Origin: Zetaproteobacteria bacterium
Lineage (GTDB): Bacteria > Pseudomonadota > Zetaproteobacteria > Mariprofundales > Mariprofundaceae
Assembly: GCA_002746295.2 (NCBI GenBank)
Contig: NVWS02000028.1
Span: 1 to 37,925 of the forward strand
Length of the DNA: 37,925 nucleotides
Reading direction: 5' to 3'
How positions within the stretch are numbered: the stretch's first letter is position 1; the number at the start of each line of letters is the position of its first letter. Both the position numbers and the translations under genes were made by a program. The notes beneath the pieces are model-generated. The model did no database searches. It saw nothing but the letters and a program-made list of their open reading frames with translations, and was not told the DNA's origin. Below, one piece after another: positions 25,687 through 33,404 of this stretch.

Positions 25687-26395
25687 TGTTTGGAAAATTA
25701 TGTCTCAAAATTGCCGCAACATCCTTTGCATTTTGAGTCAACTTCAATTGCATATAACTGGCAGATAAATAATACAAGGCTTCTTCAATCGCAGGGCTGG
25801 TTTGATATTTGTTCATGACCACCTGAAAGCGATTGGCAGCGGCAACATAGCGTTCATATTGATAGTAAAATTGACCCACATACAACTCATGTTGCGCCAG
25901 TTTATTGCGCATTTTTTGCAAGTATTGCGCTGCCTCTGCTGTATATTTTGAATCAGGATATTTTTTCAACAACCTTTTCAATGCATCCATCGCATGGTGG
26001 GTTGCCGTTTGATCCCGTTCTGAATCTCCCGATTCCTTGATATAACTCATGGCCAACATGTATTGCACATATGCCAAATCGGCATGACGTGGGTGCTGTT
26101 TCAGAAAGCGTATCGCCAAGGTTTCACTTAAAATATATTCCTCATCCTTGTATGCTGCATATAACCGTAACATCTCTGCTTTGGCTGCATACTCACTATA
26201 CGGGTGTTTACCCGAAAATTTCTCAAGAAATACCGTAGCACGCGCATAATCATTATTATCCATCAAGCCTTGGGCATATTGATAATCATCTTTGGGTGAA
26301 TTTGACATACGTTCCTGCGTTTTAGCGCATGCGGACAGCAAACTTATCATGACGATACATAAAGAAAAATATTTCATGCGCAGCATCATAGCCAT
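25655..26395 (-). CDS. bamD: Outer-membrane protein assembly factor BamD (ComL-like lipoprotein)
   Basis: BamD is the essential lipoprotein of the BAM complex, which folds beta-barrels into the outer membrane. From the ATG at 26395 the 246-residue protein has a signal peptide with lipobox LLSAC, then TPR repeats typical of BamD: GLMDNNDYARATVFLEKF, HPYSEYAAKAEMLRLYAAYK, ETLAIRFLKQHPRHADLAYV, the RLLKKYPDSKYTAEAAQY segment, and LAQHELYVGQFYYQYERYVA with AANRFQVV. Upstream in-frame starts would put a non-signal sequence before the lipobox; the chosen ATG has GGAAAG ten bases upstream, with further ATGs at 26386 and 26377. It is divergent from the cytochrome c gene and overlaps the NTF2-like gene. 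Confidence 0.9.
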   Translation of the reverse strand: MAMMLRMKYFSLCIVMISLLSACAKTQERMSNSPKDDYQYAQGLMDNNDYARATVFLEKFSGKHPYSEYAAKAEMLRLYAAYKDEEYILSETLAIRFLKQHPRHADLAYVQYMLAMSYIKESGDSERDQTATHHAMDALKRLLKKYPDSKYTAEAAQYLQKMRNKLAQHELYVGQFYYQYERYVAAANRFQVVMNKYQTSPAIEEALYYLSASYMQLKLTQNAKDVAAILRHNFPNSGWSEKAASL

Positions 26396-26485
26396 GCAAG
26401 CAAAGCTTTCCAAGAAATCTATCATAGATTTGCTATCGCATATTGATGCCATATATTTGGAGATTCGCACGCCACAGGAGACTTT

Positions 26486-26839
26486 ATGCGCATTTTCCAA
26501 CTTACATTTTTCTTTTCCATCATGTTTGCTCTGCTTCCCTCAACATGGGCATCGGATATCAAACAAGGTGAACATATCTTTAAATCTATTTGCATTCATT
26601 GCCATGGCATGGGTGGGGAGCAGAAGTTTGCGCCCGACTTAACGGGTATTGGCACACGTCGCGATGTTGCTTGGCTGAATGCATGGTTAAAAAACCCCAG
26701 TGAAGTTCTCAAGCATGACCGTTACGCCCAAGCATTGTTGGGTAAAAACAAATATGGCATTCACATGCCACAAATACCTGATATGCAGGATGATGAAAAA
26801 CGCGCGAATGTGATTGCCTACCTACTGACTGAATTTTAA
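26486..26839 (+). CDS. Small monohaem c-type cytochrome
   Basis: This 117-residue precursor has a Sec signal (FFFSIMFALLPSTWAS) and a single haem-binding CIHCH motif (Cys36, Cys39, His40), so it is a periplasmic class I cytochrome c. A Met axial ligand is plausible in GIHMPQIPDM. The pattern FAPDLTGIGTRRDVAWLNAWLKNPSEV and the final DEKRANVIAYLLTEF helix are standard for this class. It probably shuttles electrons between respiratory complexes; the partner is not visible here. It shares a 90-nt divergent promoter region with bamD. Confidence 0.9.
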   Translation: MRIFQLTFFFSIMFALLPSTWASDIKQGEHIFKSICIHCHGMGGEQKFAPDLTGIGTRRDVAWLNAWLKNPSEVLKHDRYAQALLGKNKYGIHMPQIPDMQDDEKRANVIAYLLTEF

Positions 26840-26891
26840 CAAACAAAAAAACATAACTTTTTGGCATTGAGTGCTTTACGTCTTTACAAAA

Positions 26892-26923
26892 GATCCCCGA
26901 TACAAGCATTCGGGGGAGGGACG
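26892..26923 (+). repeat. Half-core fragment of the dispersed repeat
   Basis: The sequence GATCCCCGATACAAGCATTC then GGGGGAGGGACG matches only the second hairpin half of the core (GACCCTCGATACAAGCATTC then GAGGGTGACG), with CCCCGA/TCGGGG pairing retained. It lies 20 nt from copy 6 and is probably a decayed remnant. Confidence 0.6.
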
Positions 26924-26942
26924 CAATAAGGGTAAATAAGCA

Positions 26943-27106
26943 ACTAATGTTACGCATTTTCTTGAAATTATGTCGTCATCCGCCCTGATCATCCACGCAG
27001 TCTGTCACCATGTCACCCTCGAATGCTTGTATCTAGGGTCTATGGGGAGATACCCGATAAAAGATTTCGGGGATTCATGGCTCTTAATCAAGCGCGCAAC
27101 ATTAGT
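26943..27106 (-). repeat. Dispersed hairpin repeat, copy 6 (type II ends)
   Basis: The left end ACTAATGTTACGCA and the right end CGCGCAACATTAGT are imperfect inverted repeats. The left 40 nt align with the right arm of copy 4 read backwards (TGTCGTCATCCGC after CTTGAAAT), placing both in one subfamily. The core (about 27011-27076) has hairpin ACCCTCGA/TCTAGGGT and a weakened second hairpin, and the closing TGACG is lost. Confidence 0.78.
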
Positions 27107-27149
27107 GAATAATGAATATAATACATTTACATTCATTTTTTATAGTTTT

Positions 27150-27740
27150 ATGGTTTGCCAGATGAATCAAGTCACCCATCAAATATTGAAGTCAGCACGG
27201 CAGCGTTTTTCTGATTATGGCCCTAGCAAAACAACGATGGCAGAAATCGCTGCGGATTGTGGCATGAGTGTGGGTAACCTTTACCGCCACTTTAAAAATA
27301 AAGATGCCATGATGGTGGCATGCATGGAACAACAGCTGCAAGAAAAGCTGGATGCAGGGCAAGCGGCGGCAGCGGAAGAAAGCCAAGCCTTGGATGCACT
27401 GCGTGCTTTTTTACAAACACGTTTAGGCATGGCTTATACCCAATTTTCAGATACCCGACATTTGTTTGATTTCATCCAATACATTCAGAGTAAACATATC
27501 CGTGTCTTGTTGACATACGAGGAAAAAGTGATTGCCAGCATGGCAAACATCCTTAAGCAAGGGCTTGAACAAGGAAGTTTTACGTGTTCGAATTGTCAAC
27601 AAACGGCATACGATATTCATCAAGCAACCTTGCGTTATAACAGTCCGATTGCCTTGCAAAATAATTCTTTGGAAATATTAACTGTGGATCTTAATCGCCT
27701 GATAGACCTGTTATACACAGGCTTAAGCAGCCATACATGA
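27150..27740 (+). CDS. TetR/AcrR-family transcriptional regulator
   Basis: From the ATG at 27150 (or 27162) this is a repressor-type protein of 196 residues. Residues 5-60 form the TetR helix-turn-helix: QILKSARQRFSDYGPSKTTM, then AEIAADCGMSVGNLYRHFKN. The C-terminal helical domain is a ligand-binding and dimerisation part of unknown effector, with a cysteine pair CSNCQ near its end that could be redox- or metal-responsive (inference). It is the first gene of a four-gene run and overlaps the cytochrome b561 gene by ATGA, so it probably autoregulates the operon. No operator palindrome could be assigned with confidence; repeat copy 6 lies just upstream. Confidence 0.88.
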   Translation: MVCQMNQVTHQILKSARQRFSDYGPSKTTMAEIAADCGMSVGNLYRHFKNKDAMMVACMEQQLQEKLDAGQAAAAEESQALDALRAFLQTRLGMAYTQFSDTRHLFDFIQYIQSKHIRVLLTYEEKVIASMANILKQGLEQGSFTCSNCQQTAYDIHQATLRYNSPIALQNNSLEILTVDLNRLIDLLYTGLSSHT

Positions 27741-28294
27741 CACCGTTATTCAATCAAACAGACCGTTATGGCTGGGTGGCCATCGTCATTCACTGGCTGA
27801 TGGCATCGGCTGTGGTTGGGATGTTTGCTTTGGGTGTGTGGATGCGCACCCTTGGTTATTATGATAGTTGGTATCACCATGCACCTGAACTGCATAAATC
27901 CATCGGCATGTTATTGTTGGCTTTGTTGTTGTTTCGTTGGCTATGGCGGTTGCTCAATATTCGTCCTGAGTTGATGGGCGAAGCTTGGGAGCAAGTGGTC
28001 GCACTGTCCGTCCACCGTTTACATTATGTGTTATTGTTTTTGTTGATGGTGACAGGCTATCTGATTCCCACCGAAGAAGGCGTGGGCATTGATGTGTTTG
28101 GCTGGTTTACCGTGCCTGCGTTGATGTCATTGGATAAAGACACTGCCGATTTGATGGGAATGATGCACCGTTACCTTGCATGGTCAGCCATAGCTTTGGC
28201 ATGTTTGCATGGCGCAGCGGCATTAAAGCATCACCTCATCGATAAAGATCATACCTTACGGCGTATGCTGGGTTTAAAATCAAAGAAAAACTAA
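27737..28294 (+). CDS. Cytochrome b561 family membrane protein
   Basis: This 185-residue protein has four membrane helices with histidines expected to ligate two b haems: VAIVIHWLMASAVVGMFALG, ELHKSIGMLLLALLLFRWLW, VHRLHYVLLFLLMVTGYLIP and MHRYLAWSAIALACLHGAAA. Proteins of this type (YodB/YceJ/CybB) are di-haem quinone-interacting electron carriers in the inner membrane. It overlaps the TetR gene by 4 nt and is followed 10 nt later by yceI, the same pairing as yceJ-yceI of E. coli. It may pass electrons between quinone and a periplasmic partner. Confidence 0.92.
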   Translation: MTPLFNQTDRYGWVAIVIHWLMASAVVGMFALGVWMRTLGYYDSWYHHAPELHKSIGMLLLALLLFRWLWRLLNIRPELMGEAWEQVVALSVHRLHYVLLFLLMVTGYLIPTEEGVGIDVFGWFTVPALMSLDKDTADLMGMMHRYLAWSAIALACLHGAAALKHHLIDKDHTLRRMLGLKSKKN

Positions 28295-28304
28295 AGGGGA
28301 GTCT

Positions 28305-28913
28305 ATGAAACTTAAGTCTATAAAACTCAAACAATATGTGGCCACGGCTGCTTTATTATGCACTGGCTTGATGGCTTCTACTGCCATGGCTAGCGAAGAG
28401 CATTACCAGTTCGATATCAAGGGGCAACATGCCTTTATTCAATTTAAGGTGAAACACTTGGGTTATAGCTGGCTTTATGGCGAATTTCGTAAGTTCAATG
28501 GCAATTTTACCTTTGATGCTGCCAATGCCAAACATAACAGTATACATGTGACCATTGATGCAATGAGTATCGATACCAACCATGCCGAACGTAACAAACA
28601 CCTGCGCAGCCCTGATTTTTTTGCGGCAAAAAAGTTCCCTGTGATAACATATAACAGCACATCTTATGAAGATAAGGGCAACGGTCATGGTATCATGCAT
28701 GGCATGCTGACTATGCGCGGTGTAAGTAAAGCAGTCGATCTTGATGTGAATCAAATTGGTACGGGCAAAGATCCTTGGGGTGGCTATCGCCGTGGTTTTG
28801 AAGCCCATACCACCTTGCATTTGTCCGATTACAACATGCCGTTTGCCCCCAAACTTGGTCCAGTGTCGGACAGTGTTGAACTAAATATATCCATTGAAGG
28901 AATCAGGGAGTAA
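28305..28913 (+). CDS. yceI: YceI-like periplasmic lipocalin-fold protein
   Basis: This 202-residue precursor has a Sec signal (ATAALLCTGLMASTAMAS), then a full YceI domain: YQFDIKGQHAFIQFKVKHLG, GEFRKFNGNFTFD, HVTIDAMSIDTNHAERNKHL, then SPDFFAAKKFPVITYNST, LTMRGVSKAVDLDV and GFEAHTTLHLSDYNMPF. YceI proteins bind polyisoprenoid or quinone-like lipids in a lipocalin-like barrel. The gene has a strong GGGGAG site. With the b561 upstream it suggests a quinone-related envelope redox function. Confidence 0.94.
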   Translation: MKLKSIKLKQYVATAALLCTGLMASTAMASEEHYQFDIKGQHAFIQFKVKHLGYSWLYGEFRKFNGNFTFDAANAKHNSIHVTIDAMSIDTNHAERNKHLRSPDFFAAKKFPVITYNSTSYEDKGNGHGIMHGMLTMRGVSKAVDLDVNQIGTGKDPWGGYRRGFEAHTTLHLSDYNMPFAPKLGPVSDSVELNISIEGIRE

Positions 28914-28919
28914 TATAAT

Positions 28920-29156
28920 ATGAGTGAACCTACAATCATCGCCAAACAACCCATCGTCTTGAGCTTAGAACCTGGCACTTACTACTGGTGCAGCTGCGGG
29001 AAATCTGCCAAGCAACCCTTTTGTGACGGCTCACATGCTGGCACAGAATTCACACCTGAAGTCATAGAAATTGCCGAAAAGAAAACGGTGGCTCTATGTC
29101 AATGCAAACACAGTAAAAAAGGTGCGTTTTGTGATGGCTCACACCAAACACTGTAA
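28920..29156 (+). CDS. CDGSH-type iron-sulfur protein with two motifs
   Basis: This 78-residue protein has two CDGSH clusters: CSCGKSAKQPFCDGSH (residues 24-39) and CQCKHSKKGAFCDGSH (60-75), each offering three Cys and one His for a [2Fe-2S] centre. Tandem-motif members are small soluble or periplasm-facing redox carriers; no signal peptide is seen, so it is probably cytoplasmic. It starts 6 nt after yceI with a GGGAG site and is the last gene of the TetR operon. The two clusters could act as electron carrier or sensor for the b561/YceI module. Confidence 0.93.
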   Translation: MSEPTIIAKQPIVLSLEPGTYYWCSCGKSAKQPFCDGSHAGTEFTPEVIEIAEKKTVALCQCKHSKKGAFCDGSHQTL

Positions 29157-29171
29157 GCATAGCACATTGGA

Positions 29172-29312
29172 TATATCCTGTTTTAAGTATGAAACGATCA
29201 TTTCTATATCCCCCAATCGTCATCCTCGAATGCTTGTATCGAGGATCTACCATTAGATTCCCGATAAAAGATTTCGGGAATGACGTGCTGATTTAATACT
29301 TGAATTACTATA
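29172..29312 (-). repeat. Dispersed hairpin repeat, copy 7
   Basis: This element is 141 bp with right end ACTTGAATTACTATA and a diverged left end (TATATCCTGTTTTAAGTATG). The core is 29218-29285. Hairpin ATCCTCGA/TCGAGGAT is a compensatory variant of ACCCTCGA/TCGAGGGT, and the second hairpin ATTCCCGA/TCGGGAAT is perfect. A near-exact copy of its own left end (TATATCCTGTTTTAAGTATG) follows directly at 29311-29330, a remnant of a second element or a partial duplication. Confidence 0.85.
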
Positions 29313-29335
29313 TATCCTGTTTTAAGTATGGAACC
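29311..29335. repeat. Solo duplicate of the copy 7 left end
   Basis: TATATCCTGTTTTAAGTATG is repeated exactly from 29172-29191 and continues as GGAAC where copy 7 has AAAC. No core follows. It lies about 50 nt upstream of the nemA-like start codon. Confidence 0.7.
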
Positions 29336-29386
29336 AATCTTTAGCTCATTTGATACTTCAACGACAATAACCAAGAGGACACAACG

Positions 29387-30460
29387 ATGAATGACAAAAT
29401 TTTTTCAAGCTATGGCTTGGGTTCAGTAAACCTTAGCAATCGCATGGTGATGGCGCCCATGACACGCAATCGTGCGCCAGACGGAACAGCGACAGCGTTG
29501 ATGACTGAATATTACAATCAACGTGCATCGGCTGGATTGATCATTACCGAAGGTGCACAAATTTCAACGCAAGGTGTGGGTTATCCTGCAACACCTGGTA
29601 TTTATAATGATGCACAGGTGGAAAGTTGGAAAAATGTCACCCAAGCAGTGCATAATCAAGGTGGTAAAATATTTATTCAATTGTGGCATTGCGGGCGGAT
29701 TTCACACCCTGATTTTCATGCTGGAAGCTTGCCTGTTGCACCGTCAGCCATTCAAGCACAAGGGCAGGCCTTCACCTACGAAGGTATGAAAGATTTTGTC
29801 ACACCACGTGTTTTATCGGTGGATGAAATCGCAAGTATTGTTGATGATTATCGCCATGCCGCAGCCAGTGCCATACAAGCTGGTTTTGATGGTGTTGAAA
29901 TTCATGCTGCCAATGGTTACCTGATTGATCAATTCTTGCGCGATGGCAGCAATCAACGCAAAGATTTATATGGTGGTAGCCTTGAAAATCGCACCCGTTT
30001 TTTATTGGAAGTCACCACCGCCGTGATCGGAGAAATTGGCAGCGATAAAGTGGGGGTACGTATTTCCCCCATCAATGCCTTCAATGATATGCAAGATTCT
30101 GCACCACAAGCCTTGTTTGAACATATTGCCATGGCGTTATCTGCGCTCAAGCCTGTATATTTGCACGTGGTGGAAGTATCGATGATCGGTGAGGGCGGTG
30201 GTAATGTCGATATGTCATCGTTACGCAAGGCTTTCGCGGGCTGTTATATTGCCAATGGCGGTTATGACAAAGCGCGTGGCAATATGATATTAAGCGATGG
30301 TAAGGCGGATTTGGTGGCTTATGGCATCCCCTTTTTAGCCAATCCTGATCTGCCCGAGCGTTTCAAACAAGATGCAGCCTTAAATGACGTCGATCAAGCC
30401 ACATTTTATGGTGGGGATGCGCATGGTTATACCGATTATCCAACTCTGGCAGCCAACTAA
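29387..30460 (+). CDS. nemA: Old yellow enzyme family ene-reductase (NemA-like)
   Basis: This is an FMN flavoprotein that uses NADPH to reduce activated C=C bonds and electrophiles such as N-ethylmaleimide. The 357-residue protein is a complete TIM-barrel OYE: NRMVMAPMTRNRAPDGTATA at the N-terminus, ITEGAQISTQGVGYPATPGI, FIQLWHCGRISHPDF, the active-site HAANGYLIDQFLRDGSNQR and YGGSLENRTRF for FMN. ATG with AGAGGA upstream. It overlaps the next gene by 1 nt (TAATG). With the following glutathionyl-hydroquinone reductase it forms an electrophile- and quinone-detoxification pair. It is not obviously tied to the TetR gene further upstream, since repeat copy 7 lies between. Confidence 0.94.
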   Translation: MNDKIFSSYGLGSVNLSNRMVMAPMTRNRAPDGTATALMTEYYNQRASAGLIITEGAQISTQGVGYPATPGIYNDAQVESWKNVTQAVHNQGGKIFIQLWHCGRISHPDFHAGSLPVAPSAIQAQGQAFTYEGMKDFVTPRVLSVDEIASIVDDYRHAAASAIQAGFDGVEIHAANGYLIDQFLRDGSNQRKDLYGGSLENRTRFLLEVTTAVIGEIGSDKVGVRISPINAFNDMQDSAPQALFEHIAMALSALKPVYLHVVEVSMIGEGGGNVDMSSLRKAFAGCYIANGGYDKARGNMILSDGKADLVAYGIPFLANPDLPERFKQDAALNDVDQATFYGGDAHGYTDYPTLAAN

Positions 30461-31407
30461 TGGGTTTGCTGGTGGATGGAGTCTGGCATGATCAATGGTA
30501 TGACACGGCATCGACGGGTGGAAAATTTGAGCGCAAAGCCTCTCAATTTCTCAATCATATTTCAGTTGATGGCGAATTTCCTCCTGAAGCAGGGCGTTAT
30601 CATTTGTATGTTTCGTTGGCATGCCCATGGGCGCACCGCACGCTTATTTTCCGCAAACTCAAAAGCTTGGAATCACTGATTGGCGTGAGTGTGATGAGCC
30701 CTGATATGTTGACATCGGGTTGGCAGTTTGATGTGCCTGAACCGCTGTATGGCTTTGAATATGCCCATCAGCTTTATACCCTTGCAGATGCCAATTATTC
30801 TGGGCGCGTCACAGTGCCAATTTTGTGGGATAAACAACGTAAAACCATCGTTTCCAATGAATCCGCAGAGATTATCCGCATGTTCAATACAGAATTTGAT
30901 GCACTCACAGGCAATACCAAGGATTTTTACCCTGAAGAATTACACAGTGACATTGATGCTACCAATGATTTTGTTTACACGAACATCAACAATGGTGTGT
31001 ACCGCTGTGGTTTTGCCACCACGCAAGCGGCGTATGAAGAAGCATTTGATCGTTTGTTTTCTACGTTGGATACCTTGGAAAAACGTTTAAGCCAACAGCG
31101 TTATCTGGTCGGTCATCGCTTGACTGAGGCGGATTGGCGTTTGTTTACCACGCTGATTCGTTTTGATGCGGTGTATGTTGGGCATTTCAAATGCAATCGC
31201 CAACGTATTGCCGATTATCCAAATTTATCGCATTATCTTCGTGAATTGTATCAATATGACCATGTACGAGAAACCGTGAATATGAGGCATATCAAGCAAC
31301 ATTATTATGGCAGTCATGAAAACATCAATCCAACACGCATTGTACCCAAAGGACCAAGTCTAGATTTCAATGCACCCCATGATCGCATTGAAAAGTTTAA
31401 GTATTAG
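30460..31407 (+). CDS. yqjG: Glutathionyl-hydroquinone reductase (Xi-class GST, YqjG-like)
   Basis: This enzyme reductively removes glutathione from glutathionyl-hydroquinones. The 315-residue protein has the Xi-class active site SLACPWAHRT with Cys55, the GSH-site segment TVPILWDKQRKTIVSNESAE and the C-terminal helical domain with RYLVGHRLTEADWRLFTTLI and RFDAVYVGHFKCN, all diagnostic. Length is normal. It starts within the nemA stop codon, so the two are co-translated. DUF2461 follows after 2 nt. Confidence 0.95.
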   Translation: MGLLVDGVWHDQWYDTASTGGKFERKASQFLNHISVDGEFPPEAGRYHLYVSLACPWAHRTLIFRKLKSLESLIGVSVMSPDMLTSGWQFDVPEPLYGFEYAHQLYTLADANYSGRVTVPILWDKQRKTIVSNESAEIIRMFNTEFDALTGNTKDFYPEELHSDIDATNDFVYTNINNGVYRCGFATTQAAYEEAFDRLFSTLDTLEKRLSQQRYLVGHRLTEADWRLFTTLIRFDAVYVGHFKCNRQRIADYPNLSHYLRELYQYDHVRETVNMRHIKQHYYGSHENINPTRIVPKGPSLDFNAPHDRIEKFKY

Positions 31408-31409
31408 CC

Positions 31410-32102
31410 ATGCCTGAATTTTTTACAGAAGACACCTTTGATTTTTTGAATCGATTGGGGGCCAACAACAACCGTGATTGGTTTCATGCGCATAAATCTG
31501 AATATGAGACCTTGGTTCGTGAACCTGCATTGGACTTTATTCGTGCCATGCAACCAGAGTTATCACGTTTTGCGCCGTACTTTGTGGCTTCGGATAAAAA
31601 AGTTGGTGGTTCGTTGATGCGGATTTATCGAGATGTACGTTTTGGTAAAAATAAAGCACCATACAAAACCAATATTGGCATTCAATTTCGTCATGAAGTC
31701 GGCAAAGACATCCATGCGCCTGGATTTTATCTGCATATTGAAGCGCATGAAGTCTTTGTGGGTGCAGGAATTTGGCACCCTGATAGTCCAACCCTTAAGA
31801 AAATCCGTGCTTATATTGATGCCCATCCGACGCGCTGGAATGATGCCATTCACGATGTACAATTTTGCAAAAGTTTTCATTTATCGGGAGATACTTTGAA
31901 ACGTGCGCCCAAAGGTTATCCGATGGATCACCCCATGATTGAAGAATTGAAGCGCAAAAATTTTATTGCCATCGCACCGTTAATACCTGAATTGATTGTA
32001 CAAGATGATTTGACAGGGCTTATTGCAGGGTGTTTTGAAGTGAGTGTGCCTTTGATGCAACAATTATGTCGAGCGGTGGGTGTGCGCTACGCATTGGAAT
32101 GA
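31410..32102 (+). CDS. DUF2461 family protein
   Basis: This 230-residue protein belongs to DUF2461 (TIGR02453). Recognisable segments are FLNRLGANNNRDWFHAHKSE, then RIYRDVRFGKNKAPYKTNIG, FYLHIEAHEVFVGAGIWHPD and HLSGDTLKRAPKGYPMDHPM. No function is established for the family. It is 2 nt after yqjG in the same operon, but in other genomes the family appears in varied contexts, so I do not infer a role. No signal peptide or membrane helix is seen. Confidence 0.9.
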   Translation: MPEFFTEDTFDFLNRLGANNNRDWFHAHKSEYETLVREPALDFIRAMQPELSRFAPYFVASDKKVGGSLMRIYRDVRFGKNKAPYKTNIGIQFRHEVGKDIHAPGFYLHIEAHEVFVGAGIWHPDSPTLKKIRAYIDAHPTRWNDAIHDVQFCKSFHLSGDTLKRAPKGYPMDHPMIEELKRKNFIAIAPLIPELIVQDDLTGLIAGCFEVSVPLMQQLCRAVGVRYALE

Positions 32103-32147
32103 CAGATGAGCTGCCCACCCAACTTTTTTCCCTAAAAATTTCATCGC

Positions 32148-33365
32148 ATGCATAAACCCAATACGGTGGTTTACTTTCGGCTGACGTTGATTGCAGCGCT
32201 ACTTTCCATGCTCGGGCCTTTTTCTGTGGACACGTATTTACCATCTTTTCCAGCCATTGAGTCTGAATTTTTGGTGTCGCGGGCTGTTTTGTCTCAAAGC
32301 TTGGGTGTGTACTTGTTTGCATTTGCAATATCCACATTGTTCTGGGGACCGCTTGCCGATGCTTGGGGTCGCAAGCGAGTCATCTGGCTTGGTTTATCGG
32401 TGTATAGTCTGGCATCCATAGGCTGTGCCTTGGCACAAAATATAGATGTTTTCTTGGCTTTTCGAGTGTTACAAGGTTTGGCTGCCAGTGGCGGTATGAT
32501 TGCAGGACGTGCCATGGTTCGTGATGCCCATGATGAGACATCAGCCCATCAAGCGATGGCTCAAGTAACCATGCTGTTTGCATTGGCACCTGCTGTAGCA
32601 CCAATTTTAGGTGGTTGGCTGCATGAAATGTGGGGGTGGCGTAGTGTATTTTGGTTTTTGCTGTCTTTTTCGGTGCTATTGATGTTGATGGTTGTCGGCG
32701 TTGAGGAAACATTGCCCAAAAAATACCGCCATGCTTGCCACCCTATGCAGGTCATCAAACATTATTCTGACATGCTTCATCATCGACAGTTTATGGCTCG
32801 GGTATTGAGCATGTCCTTTGCCTTTGCAGGTATTTTTCTTTACATCGCAGGTGCGCCGACGGTTGTGTATGATTTTTTGGACTTGGGTAGTCGTCAATTT
32901 CAGTGGTTATTTATACCCATGGTGGGCGGCATGATGTTGGGTGCTTGGGTATCATCATATTTGGCTGGACGCTGGCAAATACAGCAAATTTTGACATTAA
33001 GTTTTGTGTTGCTGGGTGTGGCATGGTTGTTGAATATGCTACAAGCATGTTGGCTTGAAGCCTCATGGTTATCGGTTGTGGGGCCGATGATGTTGTATGC
33101 CATTGCTTTATCTATCGGTATGCCTGCCTTGATTGTTTTGTCCTTGGACTGTTTTCCTCAGCACCGTGGAACCTGTGCTTCGATACAAGGATTTTTTCAA
33201 ATGATGATTAGTGCTGTTGTGGCAAGTGTTTTTGTGCCACTTTTGCATGGTGGACGTTTGGATTTTGTGCTGGGTCAAGGTGTTTTTTTGGCTTTGGCTT
33301 GTTACTTATGGTGGCAATATGATATGCCTTTACAAGAACATAAACTGCCATCGTCATGCACTTGA
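32148..33365 (+). CDS. Bcr/CflA-family multidrug MFS exporter
   Basis: This 405-residue inner-membrane protein has about twelve membrane helices. The first loop and helix 1 contain the Bcr/CflA hallmark GPFSVDTYLPSFPAIESEF; the MFS loop 2-3 signature is FWGPLADAWGRKRVIWLGL, and motif C-like sequence is in ALAPAVAPILGGWLHEMWGW. Such proteins export bicyclomycin, sulfonamides, chloramphenicol or cysteine by proton antiport. It follows DUF2461 by 45 nt, and no clear Shine-Dalgarno is seen. Confidence 0.92.
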   Translation: MHKPNTVVYFRLTLIAALLSMLGPFSVDTYLPSFPAIESEFLVSRAVLSQSLGVYLFAFAISTLFWGPLADAWGRKRVIWLGLSVYSLASIGCALAQNIDVFLAFRVLQGLAASGGMIAGRAMVRDAHDETSAHQAMAQVTMLFALAPAVAPILGGWLHEMWGWRSVFWFLLSFSVLLMLMVVGVEETLPKKYRHACHPMQVIKHYSDMLHHRQFMARVLSMSFAFAGIFLYIAGAPTVVYDFLDLGSRQFQWLFIPMVGGMMLGAWVSSYLAGRWQIQQILTLSFVLLGVAWLLNMLQACWLEASWLSVVGPMMLYAIALSIGMPALIVLSLDCFPQHRGTCASIQGFFQMMISAVVASVFVPLLHGGRLDFVLGQGVFLALACYLWWQYDMPLQEHKLPSSCT

Positions 33366-33404
33366 AAGATTGATTTTGATATGCTTTTTTGGCATGTTGT
33401 CAGC

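Larger units (their letters stand above)
26840..27149. other. 310-nt intergenic region with repeat copies
   Basis: No coding sequence is supported, although an open frame runs into the TetR gene from 26970. The stretch holds a half-core fragment (26892-26923) and a full type II element (26943-27106). The 43 nt between that element and the TetR start are AT-rich and could hold the promoter. Confidence 0.6.

Noticed and set aside
26970-27149. N-terminal extension of the TetR protein
   Set aside because: The frame passes through repeat copy 6; the TetR helix-turn-helix begins right after the ATGs at 27150/27162.
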